Assembly: GCF_004135205.1 (NCBI RefSeq)
Contig: NZ_CP035490.1
Coordinates: forward strand, 2,931,501 to 2,995,500
From: Hahella sp. KA22
Lineage (GTDB): Bacteria > Pseudomonadota > Gammaproteobacteria > Pseudomonadales > Oleiphilaceae
Direction: 5' to 3'
Length of the DNA: 64,000 nucleotides
Notes under the pieces: generated by a model
Told to the model about the DNA's origin: nothing
The model's database searches: none
The model's input: only the letters and a program-made list of their open reading frames with translations
Made by a program: the position numbers and the translations under genes
Shown: piece after piece, positions 1 through 9,402 of the stretch
Layout: the number at the start of each line of letters is the position of its first letter
Position numbering within the stretch: the stretch's first letter is position 1

Positions 1-1
1 A

Positions 2-58
2 AGAGAGCAAACGTTGCCGGAGGACTGGGATGGCGTTTATCGCCACACCTCCAAATAA
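2..58 (+). CDS. possible C-terminal tail of a gene entering from the left
   Basis: An open frame runs from the window edge to a TAA at 56-58 and reads as a plausible hydrophilic tail (…LPEDWDGVYRHTSK). It would be convergent with the acetyltransferase gene that ends at 99. It is only 18 codons, so it cannot be identified and may be chance. Confidence 0.25.
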   Translation, partial: REQTLPEDWDGVYRHTSK

Positions 59-98
59 CGGCGTGCGGAATAACTGAATTTGAGAGCTGAGCGCCGGA

Positions 99-1055
99 CT
101 ACAGGGAGAACTGACGCAATTCCTGCGAAACCTGGCTGTGCTGCAGTAAGCGCATGAACTCATCTTTCAGACGTTTCACCGTGCCGGGGTCCTGATAGCA
201 ACAAAAGCCTTCCCATTTTTCGTAATGATGGCGCAGCAAGACGCCGTCATCGTCGATCAACACATAAACCTGCTCAGGAAAACTCAGCTCCGGATTGAGC
301 ATCTTGATTTCAATGTTGGAAGTGAGCCGGCGGGCGAGAGAGAGCAGTTGGTTGCTCTGCGCCACCGGCGTCTTCGGCGCGCCCAGTAAGATTTTAATCT
401 GCGTGGCGCGACCGCCCCGGGCGAGACGACTTAAGGCATCCAGCACATCGGGGTTGTCCAGTACGTTTTTTTCCAGATCCCAGGTCAGGATTAAGGCGCT
501 TTGTCTCGCCTGGGAGATAAGAGACTTCAGGTGCTCCAGATAGTCGGGCTCGGAGTGGGTGCGGTAAACCCGTTCGTCCTGGCCCAGTGCATTGGCGGCT
601 TCGACCTTTGCCGTTCCCAGCGTCAGCTCCATGCGCTGATGCAGTGAACCGGCTTCCTCGTGGGGGGCGCCCAGGGCCTGGAAACCTTCATTGGCGTAGA
701 GGGAGGTTGCATCGACGCTGGCGCTAAGCGTCATGTGGTTAAATCCCTCTGAGCGGGCATAGCCGATAACGAACTTGAGCAAACTTCTGGCGATGCCCTG
801 GCGGCGAAACTCCGGTAGCACAGCCAGGCGGCTGAACTTCACCTTCTCCGGCGACAGGCGCACCAGACGGGCGACCGCCAGATTGTGGTCCTCCACGTCT
901 TTCACCAGGAAGTGTACGGCGTTCTCGTCCTGGTCGTCCCATTCCAGTTCCGGGGCAACGCCTTGTTCTTCCACAAACACTTGTTGGCGGATCGCGCGCA
1001 GTTCGCTCTCGTTTTCCAACCAGGTCGTAATGCGGGTGTACTTAAGCGTCGTCAT
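99..1055 (-). CDS. GNAT N-acetyltransferase with C-terminal PLD-like extension
   Basis: About 318 aa. Residues ~1-150 form a GNAT fold: FVEEQGV near the start, the acetyl-CoA loop region RRQGIARSLL, and a YANEGF motif near the end of the domain, resembling ElaA-type acetyltransferases. Residues ~165-318 form a second domain (SALILTWDLE…, LLGAPKTPVAQ…, LLRHHYEKWEGF) that resembles the phospholipase-D-like C-terminal domain attached to GNATs in Pseudomonas relatives. I chose the ATG at 1055 over the one at 1076 because GAGGAAG lies about 9 nt upstream of it. The gene overlaps the end of roxA by 14 nt, so coupled translation is likely. The substrate is unknown. Confidence 0.8.
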   Translation of the reverse strand: MTTLKYTRITTWLENESELRAIRQQVFVEEQGVAPELEWDDQDENAVHFLVKDVEDHNLAVARLVRLSPEKVKFSRLAVLPEFRRQGIARSLLKFVIGYARSEGFNHMTLSASVDATSLYANEGFQALGAPHEEAGSLHQRMELTLGTAKVEAANALGQDERVYRTHSEPDYLEHLKSLISQARQSALILTWDLEKNVLDNPDVLDALSRLARGGRATQIKILLGAPKTPVAQSNQLLSLARRLTSNIEIKMLNPELSFPEQVYVLIDDDGVLLRHHYEKWEGFCCYQDPGTVKRLKDEFMRLLQHSQVSQELRQFSL

Positions 1056-2259
1056 CGTCCCAATCTTCCTCGTCATCGTCGAAGCCTTCTAGCACCAGAC
1101 TGCCTCTATTTAACAAGGAACTCAACAACTTCAATGCGTCCTTATCGGCGCTCCACGGCAGCAGCCGCTCACGATCTATGTTGTTGCTGCGGCACAGGAT
1201 TTCCACTAGCGGCGCAAAGCGCTCATCGGCGTCATAAGCCTCGCCGTCAACGGCGAACATGACACGGCGCGCGCCAGCCTCCTCATACAGACTGTAGGTG
1301 TAGCGGGAGCCTTCATTCCAGCGCCACTGGATTTCCTGGTCCTGCAGCGACTCGCCTGCGTCTTCCGGCGAAAGGCGCATATCCGCCTCCAGGGGCGGCA
1401 CGGCGGCGTCAAACTTGGGCGCGCTGATAAAGCGACCGAAGCTGCGACGCAGCCCTGCTTCGTCATCCAGCAGGGCTTGTAAGCGAGATTTAATGTCCGC
1501 AAAAACGTCATCGCTTATCAGGCCGGGATTGCTCAATGGCTCTTCGGTGGCGTCATGCAGATGAGTGGATAATGCTGGATTCTCAAACCAATCGTCCGCC
1601 AGTGCGGACATCAATTCCGCATAAGTAGGGGAGCGAAAGCCCACTGAAAGGGTGATGCAGGACGTTTCTGCGACGCCGTAGTGGGCGTAACGTGGCGGCA
1701 AATACAGCGCGTCGCCTGGCTCCAGCACCCATTCTTCCGTCTGCTCGAAATTCTGCAGAATGCGTAATGGCGTGCCGTCTACACGGGGCGATTGGTCATC
1801 GCAGGGCGGGCCGATGCGCCAGCGGCGAGCGCCCGTGGCCTGGATCAGGAACACATCGTAATGGTCAAAATGGGGCCCCACGCTGCCGCCCGGCGGCGCG
1901 AAACTGGCCATGACATCGTCCACGCGCCAGTTGGGCAGGAAGCGGAAGCGGTCGAGCAAGTCGGCGACTTCGGGAACCCAGGTATCCAATCCTTGCACCA
2001 AGAGGGTCCAGCCCTGAAGAGGCATGCTCTCCAGCTTCTCAATGGAAAACGGGCCATGCTCAAGTTGCCAGGGCTGACCGTTGAGTTCTTCATAGACCAG
2101 GCGGGACTCGACTTCTTCTTCCGTGGCGAGTCCCGCCAGATCATTCTCGTCCAGCGGGCATTCGTAACCGGGAAACAAGCCGCGAATAATCAGCGGCTTC
2201 TTTTGCCAGTAATGCGCCAAGAAGTCGGCGACGCTGATGTCGCCTAAGTGGGTCAACAT
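1042..2259 (-). CDS. roxA: ribosomal oxygenase RoxA/YcfD (L16 arginine hydroxylase family)
   Basis: A JmjC/cupin Fe(II)/2-oxoglutarate oxygenase of ~405 aa. The metal ligands are visible as the HxD pair in PHFDHYD (about H130 and D132) and a distal His in LPPRYAHYG (about H193). This family, E. coli YcfD, hydroxylates an arginine of ribosomal protein L16. The N-terminus matches YcfD best (ADFLAHYWQKKPLIIRG) if translation starts at the ATG at 2259, 7 nt after the purB stop; a longer start at 2313 would overlap purB. The C-terminus ends in a run of Asp/Glu (DDDEEDWDDDDA) that YcfD does not need for activity and that may be a charge tail. The gene sits in the purB operon, upstream of the acetyltransferase. 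Confidence 0.87.
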   Translation of the reverse strand: MLTHLGDISVADFLAHYWQKKPLIIRGLFPGYECPLDENDLAGLATEEEVESRLVYEELNGQPWQLEHGPFSIEKLESMPLQGWTLLVQGLDTWVPEVADLLDRFRFLPNWRVDDVMASFAPPGGSVGPHFDHYDVFLIQATGARRWRIGPPCDDQSPRVDGTPLRILQNFEQTEEWVLEPGDALYLPPRYAHYGVAETSCITLSVGFRSPTYAELMSALADDWFENPALSTHLHDATEEPLSNPGLISDDVFADIKSRLQALLDDEAGLRRSFGRFISAPKFDAAVPPLEADMRLSPEDAGESLQDQEIQWRWNEGSRYTYSLYEEAGARRVMFAVDGEAYDADERFAPLVEILCRSNNIDRERLLPWSADKDALKLLSSLLNRGSLVLEGFDDDEEDWDDDDA

Positions 2260-2266
2260 ATCGCCG

Positions 2267-3721
<1,455 letters not shown>

Positions 3722-4339
3722 TCAGCGCAACATACCATTGGCGATCTGCAGAATCTTTTTGCGCATGAAGAACAGTTTCCAGCGGCGACCGCCAACCTGC
3801 CTCCATAACACGGCGGCGCGGATGCCAGCCAGCAGCAGGGCGCGAATTTTATCCGCGTTTTCATCCACTCTCAGGAATCTGGGGTCGCCAGTCACCTGTA
3901 TACGCTGAGGGAAGGTGCTGATGGTGTCGCTGTATAGCGAGGCGAAAGCGCTGATGATGTTGGTGTGCGTAGGATCGAAGTGCAAAGTCTGGGTTTGGAT
4001 CTGCGCGATGCGCTGGCTCATTACGTCCAGCATATCGCCGCGCTTGTTGACCTTGCCTTCCAAATACAGGAGCGTCAGGGCGTAACGCACGACATCCACT
4101 TTTTTGCGGTCCTGCTTTCTCTCCAGTACGGCGATCAACTCTTTCAAGCCCAGTTGCAAGCCATAAATATCGCCATACACATCCAGAGTTGAGGTCGCAT
4201 CGACCTTGAGCAGGCTTTTCAGACTGCATTCGTAGCTGGTTGGAGCGACAGTACCTTGCTTGGCCAACTGATCCACCAACGCGGCGGACTGAAATACGCC
4301 CGCCAGCGCTATCACTTGATTCTCAAGGTTATAGGACAA
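3722..4339 (-). CDS. hflD: HflD-type high-frequency-lysogenization protein
   Basis: About 205 aa (E. coli HflD is 213 aa). The HflD/YcfC pattern is clear: IALAGVFQSAALVDQLAKQG near the N-terminus, then YGLQLGLKELIAVL and RYALTLLYLEGK. In E. coli HflD is a membrane-associated protein that modulates lambda CII; its housekeeping role is not settled. The best start is a TTG at 4339, preceded by AGGAG about 11 nt upstream and lying 13 nt after the mnmA stop. The longer reading to 4414 would run deep into mnmA. The gene lies between mnmA and purB, the standard position. Confidence 0.9.
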   Translation of the reverse strand: MSYNLENQVIALAGVFQSAALVDQLAKQGTVAPTSYECSLKSLLKVDATSTLDVYGDIYGLQLGLKELIAVLERKQDRKKVDVVRYALTLLYLEGKVNKRGDMLDVMSQRIAQIQTQTLHFDPTHTNIISAFASLYSDTISTFPQRIQVTGDPRFLRVDENADKIRALLLAGIRAAVLWRQVGGRRWKLFFMRKKILQIANGMLR

Positions 4340-4352
4340 TGTCGACAGACTC

Positions 4353-5447
4353 CTATTTGAATACGGATTCGATAACGCCGCCGCCCAGGCAGCGCGCGCC
4401 ATCATAAAATACAACTGACTGGCCGGGGGTGACCGCCCGCTGGGGCTTATCGAATGTCACCTTTACGTCGCCATCCCGCACATCAACCCGGCATAGCTGA
4501 TCGGGTTGTCGATAACGGGTTTTGGCGTAGCAGGAAAAGGAGGATTTGGCGGGAAGGCCGTTAATCCAATCCAGCTTGCTGGCCGTAAGACCGGCGCTGA
4601 ACAGTCGAGGATGATCGCCGCCTTGGGCGACGACCAGTTCATTGTTGTCGAGATCTTTCTCCACCACGTACCAGGGTGCGTCGTCATAACCTTTCAGGCC
4701 GCCTATGCCGAGACCCTGGCGCTGGCCAATCGTGTGGTACATCAAACCTTGATGGCGGCCAATCTCTTCGCCTTTATCCGTCACAATTTTCCCGGGCTGG
4801 GCGGGCAGGTAGGTTTTCAGAAAGTCGGAAAACTTACGCTCGCCGATGAAACAGATGCCGGTGCTGTCCTTTTTGTCGTGAGTGATCAAGTCTTGCTCGC
4901 GAGCGATGCGACGGACTTCTTTCTTCAATAAACCGCCGACCGGGAATAAGGTTCGCGCCAGCGCCTGACCAGGGACGGCATGCAGAAAGTAGCTCTGCTC
5001 TTTGCTTGGGTCTGCGCCTTTCATCAGGAAGGTGTGCTCGCCAAAACGGGAGAATTGTGCGTAATGGCCGGTGGCGATCAGGCTGCCGCCAAGAGCCTGG
5101 GCGTAGTCCAGGAAAGCTTTGAACTTGATTTCCTTGTTGCACAGAATATCCGGGTTGGGCGTGCGTCCTGCGCGATATTCATCCAGAAAATGTTCGAAAA
5201 CGCGGTCCCAGTACTCGGCGGAAAAGCTAGCAGTGTGCAGCTTGATGCCCAACTTGTCGCAGACTTTCTGCGCATCTTCCAGGTCGGAAAGCGCGGTGCA
5301 GTATTCGGTGCCGTCATCCTCATCCCAGTTTTTCATGAACAGGCCTTCGACTTCATAGCCGAGAGCTTTCAGGAGGTAGGCGGATACAGAGGAATCGACT
5401 CCTCCGGAAATGCCAACGATGACGCGTTGATTACGATGTGTGGACAT
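4353..5447 (-). CDS. mnmA: tRNA 2-thiouridylase MnmA
   Basis: 364 aa. It installs the 2-thio group on U34 of tRNA-Lys, -Glu and -Gln. The PP-loop ATP site is at the N-terminus ([15 protein letters not shown]). The two catalytic cysteines are seen in [12 protein letters not shown] (about C100) and [13 protein letters not shown] (about C196). Length and motifs fit an intact enzyme. It is followed within 14 nt by hflD, so the order mnmA-hflD-purB is a likely operon. A hairpin terminator (5501-5523) separates it from the upstream nudJ gene. Confidence 0.97.
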   Translation of the reverse strand: MSTHRNQRVIVGISGGVDSSVSAYLLKALGYEVEGLFMKNWDEDDGTEYCTALSDLEDAQKVCDKLGIKLHTASFSAEYWDRVFEHFLDEYRAGRTPNPDILCNKEIKFKAFLDYAQALGGSLIATGHYAQFSRFGEHTFLMKGADPSKEQSYFLHAVPGQALARTLFPVGGLLKKEVRRIAREQDLITHDKKDSTGICFIGERKFSDFLKTYLPAQPGKIVTDKGEEIGRHQGLMYHTIGQRQGLGIGGLKGYDDAPWYVVEKDLDNNELVVAQGGDHPRLFSAGLTASKLDWINGLPAKSSFSCYAKTRYRQPDQLCRVDVRDGDVKVTFDKPQRAVTPGQSVVFYDGARCLGGGVIESVFK

Positions 5448-5500
5448 GGCTTAAACTTTCAGGGCTTGGATTGGCTAAGGGGCGCCAAGGCTTCAGTGTG

Positions 5501-5523
5501 AAAAAACGCCCTATTATAGGCGT
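5501..5523 (-). terminator. intrinsic terminator after nudJ
   Basis: On the minus strand ACGCC and GGCGT form a 5-bp stem with an 8-nt loop, followed directly by a run of six T. It lies between the nudJ stop and the mnmA start and would end the rluE-nudJ transcript. Confidence 0.65.
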
Positions 5524-5579
5524 CCGCCGGCAAGATTTCTAAAGTTTCATTAACTGGCGCCGGATTTTAGGCGCAAGCC

Positions 5580-6026
5580 TTAGATTCTATGGTGGCGAAT
5601 CGTATCCAGGGGAAGGCGGCGACCTGCAATATAATCTTCCAGACAAAACCTGACCAGTTCGCTGCGCAAAGGGATATCGCCATTGATGAGTTGCGCGGGC
5701 GATAGCCAGTGGGTGGCGGTGATGTCCGGGTCCAGCGTGCGCCCGGTTTGGCGTAAGGCGCGCGCACTGAAGCAGTAGCGGTGATAAACGGTCTCTGGAT
5801 CAGGCGTGTTCAGAACATATATTCCGATAAAGCTTTCCAGCTCTATTTCCCAGCCGGTCTCCTCCAGCGTTTCACGGAGAACGGCGTCAAATATGCTTTC
5901 GCCTTTTTCAATATGGCCGGCGGGCTGATTCAGAACGGCGCGCTCATCAATCTCTTCCTCTACGAACAGGAATTTATCGTCTTGGGGAATGATCGCAGCC
6001 ACGACGGCTCTGGGACGCCATACCAT
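5580..6026 (-). CDS. nudJ: NUDIX hydrolase, NudJ-like
   Basis: About 148 aa (E. coli NudJ is 153 aa). The Nudix box is intact (GHIEKGESIFDAVLRETLEETGW, with the REtLEEtG core at about residues 51-58). NudJ acts on thiamine and nucleoside pyrophosphates and neighbours mnmA in E. coli, as here. The ATG at 6026 is chosen because GGAG lies 9 nt upstream; a longer reading to 6125 would run into rluE. The gene directly follows rluE (22 nt gap). Confidence 0.9.
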   Translation of the reverse strand: MVWRPRAVVAAIIPQDDKFLFVEEEIDERAVLNQPAGHIEKGESIFDAVLRETLEETGWEIELESFIGIYVLNTPDPETVYHRYCFSARALRQTGRTLDPDITATHWLSPAQLINGDIPLRSELVRFCLEDYIAGRRLPLDTIRHHRI

Positions 6027-6048
6027 AAAAATGCTCCAAATATTTGAG

Positions 6049-6657
6049 TTAGCGTTTTTTGAAACGAACGACTTTCTGAGGGCGTCTGCGACTGGATGTT
6101 TGCGTTTTCTGCGGCGCGTGAACATGTTCTTCCCGCCACTCTCCAGGCTGTAAACCGTTGATGCTCCAGGGGCCGATACTGTATCGGATTAAACGCAAGG
6201 TTGGAAATCCTACGGCGGCGGTCATACGCCGCACTTGTCTGTTTCTACCTTCAAAGAGGGTCAGGGCAATCCAGCTGGTGGGGATGTTTTTACGTTGCCG
6301 GATGGGCGGGTCGCGCTCCCAGACTTCGGGCGGACTTATCAAGCTGGCGTGAGCGGGGCGGGTGGGGCCGTCATTGAGCATTACTCCTTTCTCCAGTCTT
6401 CGTAATGCGGCTTCGCCAATGACGCCCTCGACTTGCACCCAGTAAGTTTTCGGGAGTTTAAATTTCGGTTGGCTGATGCGCGCTTGAATCGCGCCGTCAT
6501 CCGTCAGCAGTAGTAACCCCTCGGAGTCGTAATCCAGTCTGCCTGCGGCGTACACGCCGGGTTTGTCGATATAGTTGGAAAGGGTGTCGCGTCCCTGAGA
6601 GTCGTTAAACTGAGTCAGAACGTTCATGGGCTTGTTGAATACGACTAAAGTAGCCAT
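6049..6657 (-). CDS. rluE: 23S rRNA pseudouridine synthase RluE
   Basis: 202 aa. The RsuA/RluB/E/F family catalytic motif [14 protein letters not shown] is present near residue 40, with the catalytic Asp in RLD. There is no N-terminal S4 domain: the protein begins directly with [13 protein letters not shown], as in RluE. The C-terminus carries a basic tail ([13 protein letters not shown]) suited to RNA contact. The gene is divergent from icd, and nudJ lies just downstream; the same rluE-icd divergence is found in E. coli. Confidence 0.93.
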   Translation of the reverse strand: MATLVVFNKPMNVLTQFNDSQGRDTLSNYIDKPGVYAAGRLDYDSEGLLLLTDDGAIQARISQPKFKLPKTYWVQVEGVIGEAALRRLEKGVMLNDGPTRPAHASLISPPEVWERDPPIRQRKNIPTSWIALTLFEGRNRQVRRMTAAVGFPTLRLIRYSIGPWSINGLQPGEWREEHVHAPQKTQTSSRRRPQKVVRFKKR

Positions 6658-6702
6658 TGCTTGGAGTTACCAACTTCTGTAATAAAATTACGGTTTTTGC
6701 AG

Positions 6703-6711
6703 TGCTATACT
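6703..6711 (+). promoter_or_regulatory. candidate extended -10 promoter for icd
   Basis: TGCTATACT carries a TG dinucleotide one base before a good -10 hexamer (TATACT at 6706-6711). No clear -35 lies at the usual distance, which an extended -10 can tolerate. It lies ~110 nt upstream of the icd start in the divergent rluE-icd region. Confidence 0.35.
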
Positions 6712-6822
6712 ATGGGCGCGGTAATAAAACTACAAAGCGCTCCCGCTTCACGCCGTTCGGTGGAAGCTTCTTTCTGTTCGATATTATGGAATAACACAAA
6801 CCTTAAACCTACGGAGTAGAGA

Positions 6823-8082
6823 ATGGGATACCAAAAGATCAGAGTTCCTGCTGACGGTGACAAAATCACAGTAAACGCGGACCTGTCCATGAATGTCCCC
6901 AATCATCCAATTATACCTTTCATCGAAGGCGATGGGATTGGCGTCGACATTACCCCTCCAATGATTAACGTTGTCAATGCGGCCGTTGAAAAAGCCTATG
7001 GCTCCAAACGCGCCATCGCCTGGATGGAAATCTATTCAGGCGAGAAGGCGACCAAGGTGTATGGACCCAATGACTGGCTGCCTGAGGAAACCTTGGAGGC
7101 GTTGCGGGAATTCTCTATTGGTATCAAAGGGCCGCTGACCACGCCTGTCGGCGGAGGCATTCGCTCTCTGAACGTCGCATTGCGGCAGGAACTTGATCTT
7201 TATGTCTGTATGCGCCCGGTGCGCTGGTTCAAGGGCGTGCCCAGTCCAGTGGTGGCGCCGCAGAAGACCGACATGGTGATCTTTCGTGAAAACTCCGAGG
7301 ATATCTACGCCGGGATTGAGTGGAAGGCGAATAGCCCTGAAGCGCAAAAAATCATTCGTTTTCTGCGAGAAGAAATGGGCGTCACCAAGATTCGTTTTCC
7401 TGACAATTGCGGTATCGGCATCAAGCCCGTGTCGGAAGAGGGCACCAAGCGTTTGGTGAGAAAGGCGATTCAATACGCGATTGATAATGACAAGCCGTCA
7501 GTGACTCTGGTTCACAAAGGCAACATTATGAAGTTCACGGAAGGAGCGTTTAAGGATTGGGGGTATGAATTGGCGGTGGAGCGCTTCGGGGCTGAGCCAT
7601 TGGATGGTGGGCCATGGCATACATTCAAGAACCCGAAAACCGGCCGTCAGATTGTGATTAAAGACGTTATCGCCGATGCATTTCTGCAGCAAATCTTGAT
7701 GCGCCCGGAAGATTACAGTGTCATCGCGACACTGAACCTGAACGGCGACTATATTTCTGACGCCCTGGCGGCGGAAGTAGGGGGGATCGGCATTGCGCCG
7801 GGCGCGAACATCGGCGGCAGTGTGGCGTTGTTTGAAGCGACGCACGGCACGGCGCCCAAGTACGCGGGCCAGGACAAAGTGAATCCGGGGTCGTTAATTC
7901 TTTCTGCTGAGATGATGCTGCGTCATATGGGTTGGGAAGAGGCGGCTGATCTGATCTTGAACGGCATGGCGGGCGCTATTGAGGCGAAAACGGTAACTTA
8001 CGACTTCGAACGCTTGATGCCGGACGCGACATTGCTGAAAACCTCTGAGTTTGGCGATGCGGTAATCAGGCACATGAAGTAG
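6823..8082 (+). CDS. icd: NADP-dependent isocitrate dehydrogenase
   Basis: 419 aa, near the 416 aa of E. coli Icd. It converts isocitrate to 2-oxoglutarate in the TCA cycle. The substrate-site segment [20 protein letters not shown] holds the serine that Icd kinase phosphorylates in E. coli. The later [19 protein letters not shown] and the cofactor-loop region [11 protein letters not shown] are typical of the dimeric bacterial enzyme. A good terminator follows at 8106-8134. Confidence 0.97.
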   Translation: MGYQKIRVPADGDKITVNADLSMNVPNHPIIPFIEGDGIGVDITPPMINVVNAAVEKAYGSKRAIAWMEIYSGEKATKVYGPNDWLPEETLEALREFSIGIKGPLTTPVGGGIRSLNVALRQELDLYVCMRPVRWFKGVPSPVVAPQKTDMVIFRENSEDIYAGIEWKANSPEAQKIIRFLREEMGVTKIRFPDNCGIGIKPVSEEGTKRLVRKAIQYAIDNDKPSVTLVHKGNIMKFTEGAFKDWGYELAVERFGAEPLDGGPWHTFKNPKTGRQIVIKDVIADAFLQQILMRPEDYSVIATLNLNGDYISDALAAEVGGIGIAPGANIGGSVALFEATHGTAPKYAGQDKVNPGSLILSAEMMLRHMGWEEAADLILNGMAGAIEAKTVTYDFERLMPDATLLKTSEFGDAVIRHMK

Positions 8083-8105
8083 GATTCTGCGTACAGCGGA
8101 AACTA

Positions 8106-8134
8106 AAAGCCCCGCAGGTAGCGGGGCTTTTTTT
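8106..8134 (+). terminator. intrinsic terminator of icd
   Basis: A perfect 10-bp stem (AAAGCCCCGC / GCGGGGCTTT) with a 5-nt loop (AGGTA) runs into a T-run, 23 nt after the icd stop. Confidence 0.9.
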
Positions 8135-8291
8135 CGCCATCTCGTTTATGTTTATCGCCATGGTCTGGCGTACATAAAAGATGATGGCGCAAAGGCGGTG
8201 ATTTGGCCGATTGATGTCACAAACAGGGCAAAACACGCCCCGTACAAGCCGGAGCATGTTTGGAATTTCAAGTATCCGGATGGTTGCTAAG

Positions 8292-8642
8292 CTAGGCGCT
8301 TGCGGCCATTGGCGTCCTTGAATTCTCTTTTGATTTATTCTCGACTGATTCGGTTTTTGCGGCGCTTTCAGGGCCTTCCGCAGTTTCCGTTTCAGGATCG
8401 TTCGAGGATTTTTCTGGTTCGGATTCTAGCGGAACAATATTGACCGCGTGGAATCCTTTGCCGCTGGGCTGTGCGTCAAAATTAACAGCTTGTCCCGCTT
8501 TCAGCGTCTTGTATCCTTCCATTTGGATTGACGAGAAGTGGACGAACAGATCTTCTTTGCAGAGATCGCCGTTTCCTTCATCAGCGATGATAAAGCCGTA
8601 GCCCTTGGCATTATTGAACCATTTTACTTTACCTTGAGGCAT
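8292..8642 (-). CDS. cspD: cold-shock-domain protein CspD-like with acidic tail
   Basis: About 116 aa. Residues 1-68 form a cold-shock domain with both RNA-binding motifs (KGYGFI, and LFVHFSSI with a one-residue change from the usual). Residues ~70-116 form a low-complexity acidic/polar tail (EPEKSSNDPETETAEGPESAAK…). Ordinary CspA/CspD proteins are ~70 aa. Divergence from clpS is the classical cspD position; E. coli CspD inhibits replication in stationary phase. The ATG at 8642 is chosen because GGGAG precedes it. The tail is unusual, and its function is not known to me. Confidence 0.88.
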   Translation of the reverse strand: MPQGKVKWFNNAKGYGFIIADEGNGDLCKEDLFVHFSSIQMEGYKTLKAGQAVNFDAQPSGKGFHAVNIVPLESEPEKSSNDPETETAEGPESAAKTESVENKSKENSRTPMAASA

Positions 8643-9003
8643 GATCGACTCCCTTGTCTCCATAGAGATGGGCTTTTACCCTAGTTATTTTTGTCTATTG
8701 GCCAGTCCACTCTAATTTTACTACTTTCGCTTTACTACTGAAGCACCGGTAGCAGCAGTACAACAATTCGAGTATCTCGGCCTAGTTTGCTACCAAAGCA
8801 GATAGTATTATAAAGCAGCGCATATTGAAAGTAACCGGCCAAAAGGCTGGGCCCATTGAAGTTTGGATGGGGCGACTCCACTTTTATAATTGGCGTATAG
8901 TGTAGTTGGCGGGCAGTTATTGTGTTGCAAAAAAGAGCTCAGAGCTGGTTGCCGGAAAGTTACGAACTACTGTAAAAATTTAACTAAATTATTCAATCCG
9001 GCT
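8643..9003 (+). promoter_or_regulatory. divergent intergenic region between cspD and clpS
   Basis: A 361-bp stretch without a convincing gene. A TATAGT at 8896-8901 could be a -10 for clpS, but no good -35 is visible at 17 nt. Most of the first half is T/A-rich and would form the long 5' leader of cspD, which is common for cold-shock genes. An open frame in phase with clpS extends upstream to 8890 but lacks a ribosome site and does not look like ClpS. Confidence 0.4.
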
Positions 9004-9384
9004 ATGGGTAAAGTTGAAAATAGTCTACTAATATTAAATCAGGACAACGATGGCCTGGAGGATGAAGGGAACCAAGATGGGGACCACCCCGGGAGTCTAG
9101 CGCTAGCGCCTGAGAAACCGGCGCTGAAGCGGCCTTCGATGTATCAGGTTGTTATGTTGAATGACGACTATACACCGATGGACTTCGTTGTTGAGGTGTT
9201 GATAAGGTTTTTCAACATGTCGGAACCTAAGGCTACGCAAGTTATGCTGGCGGTGCATACCCAAGGGCGTGCAGTATGTGGAGTGTTCACCAGGGATATC
9301 GCTGAGTCGAAGGCGGCTCAGGTAAACCAGTACTCATCCGAGTGTGAACACCCTCTGCTATGTGAGATAGAAAGAGCGGATTAG
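9004..9384 (+). CDS. clpS: ClpS N-degron adaptor
   Basis: About 126 aa. The core matches E. coli ClpS closely: [23 protein letters not shown], then [21 protein letters not shown] and a terminal [10 protein letters not shown]. The NDDYTPM and H residues line the pocket that binds N-terminal Leu/Phe/Tyr/Trp. The N-terminus before the core is ~40 aa and acidic, longer than in E. coli (total 106 aa). The ATG at 9004 is chosen because the first residues (MGK) resemble E. coli ClpS; the ribosome site is weak. clpA follows after 18 nt. Confidence 0.93.
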   Translation: MGKVENSLLILNQDNDGLEDEGNQDGDHPGSLALAPEKPALKRPSMYQVVMLNDDYTPMDFVVEVLIRFFNMSEPKATQVMLAVHTQGRAVCGVFTRDIAESKAAQVNQYSSECEHPLLCEIERAD

Positions 9385-9402
9385 TCATTCCTGAGGTGCC
9401 AA

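Noticed and set aside
7036-7473. Long minus-strand open frame inside icd (145 codons)
   Set aside because: It lies wholly inside a certain gene, has no family features and no ribosome site; it is a shadow frame in GC-rich coding DNA.
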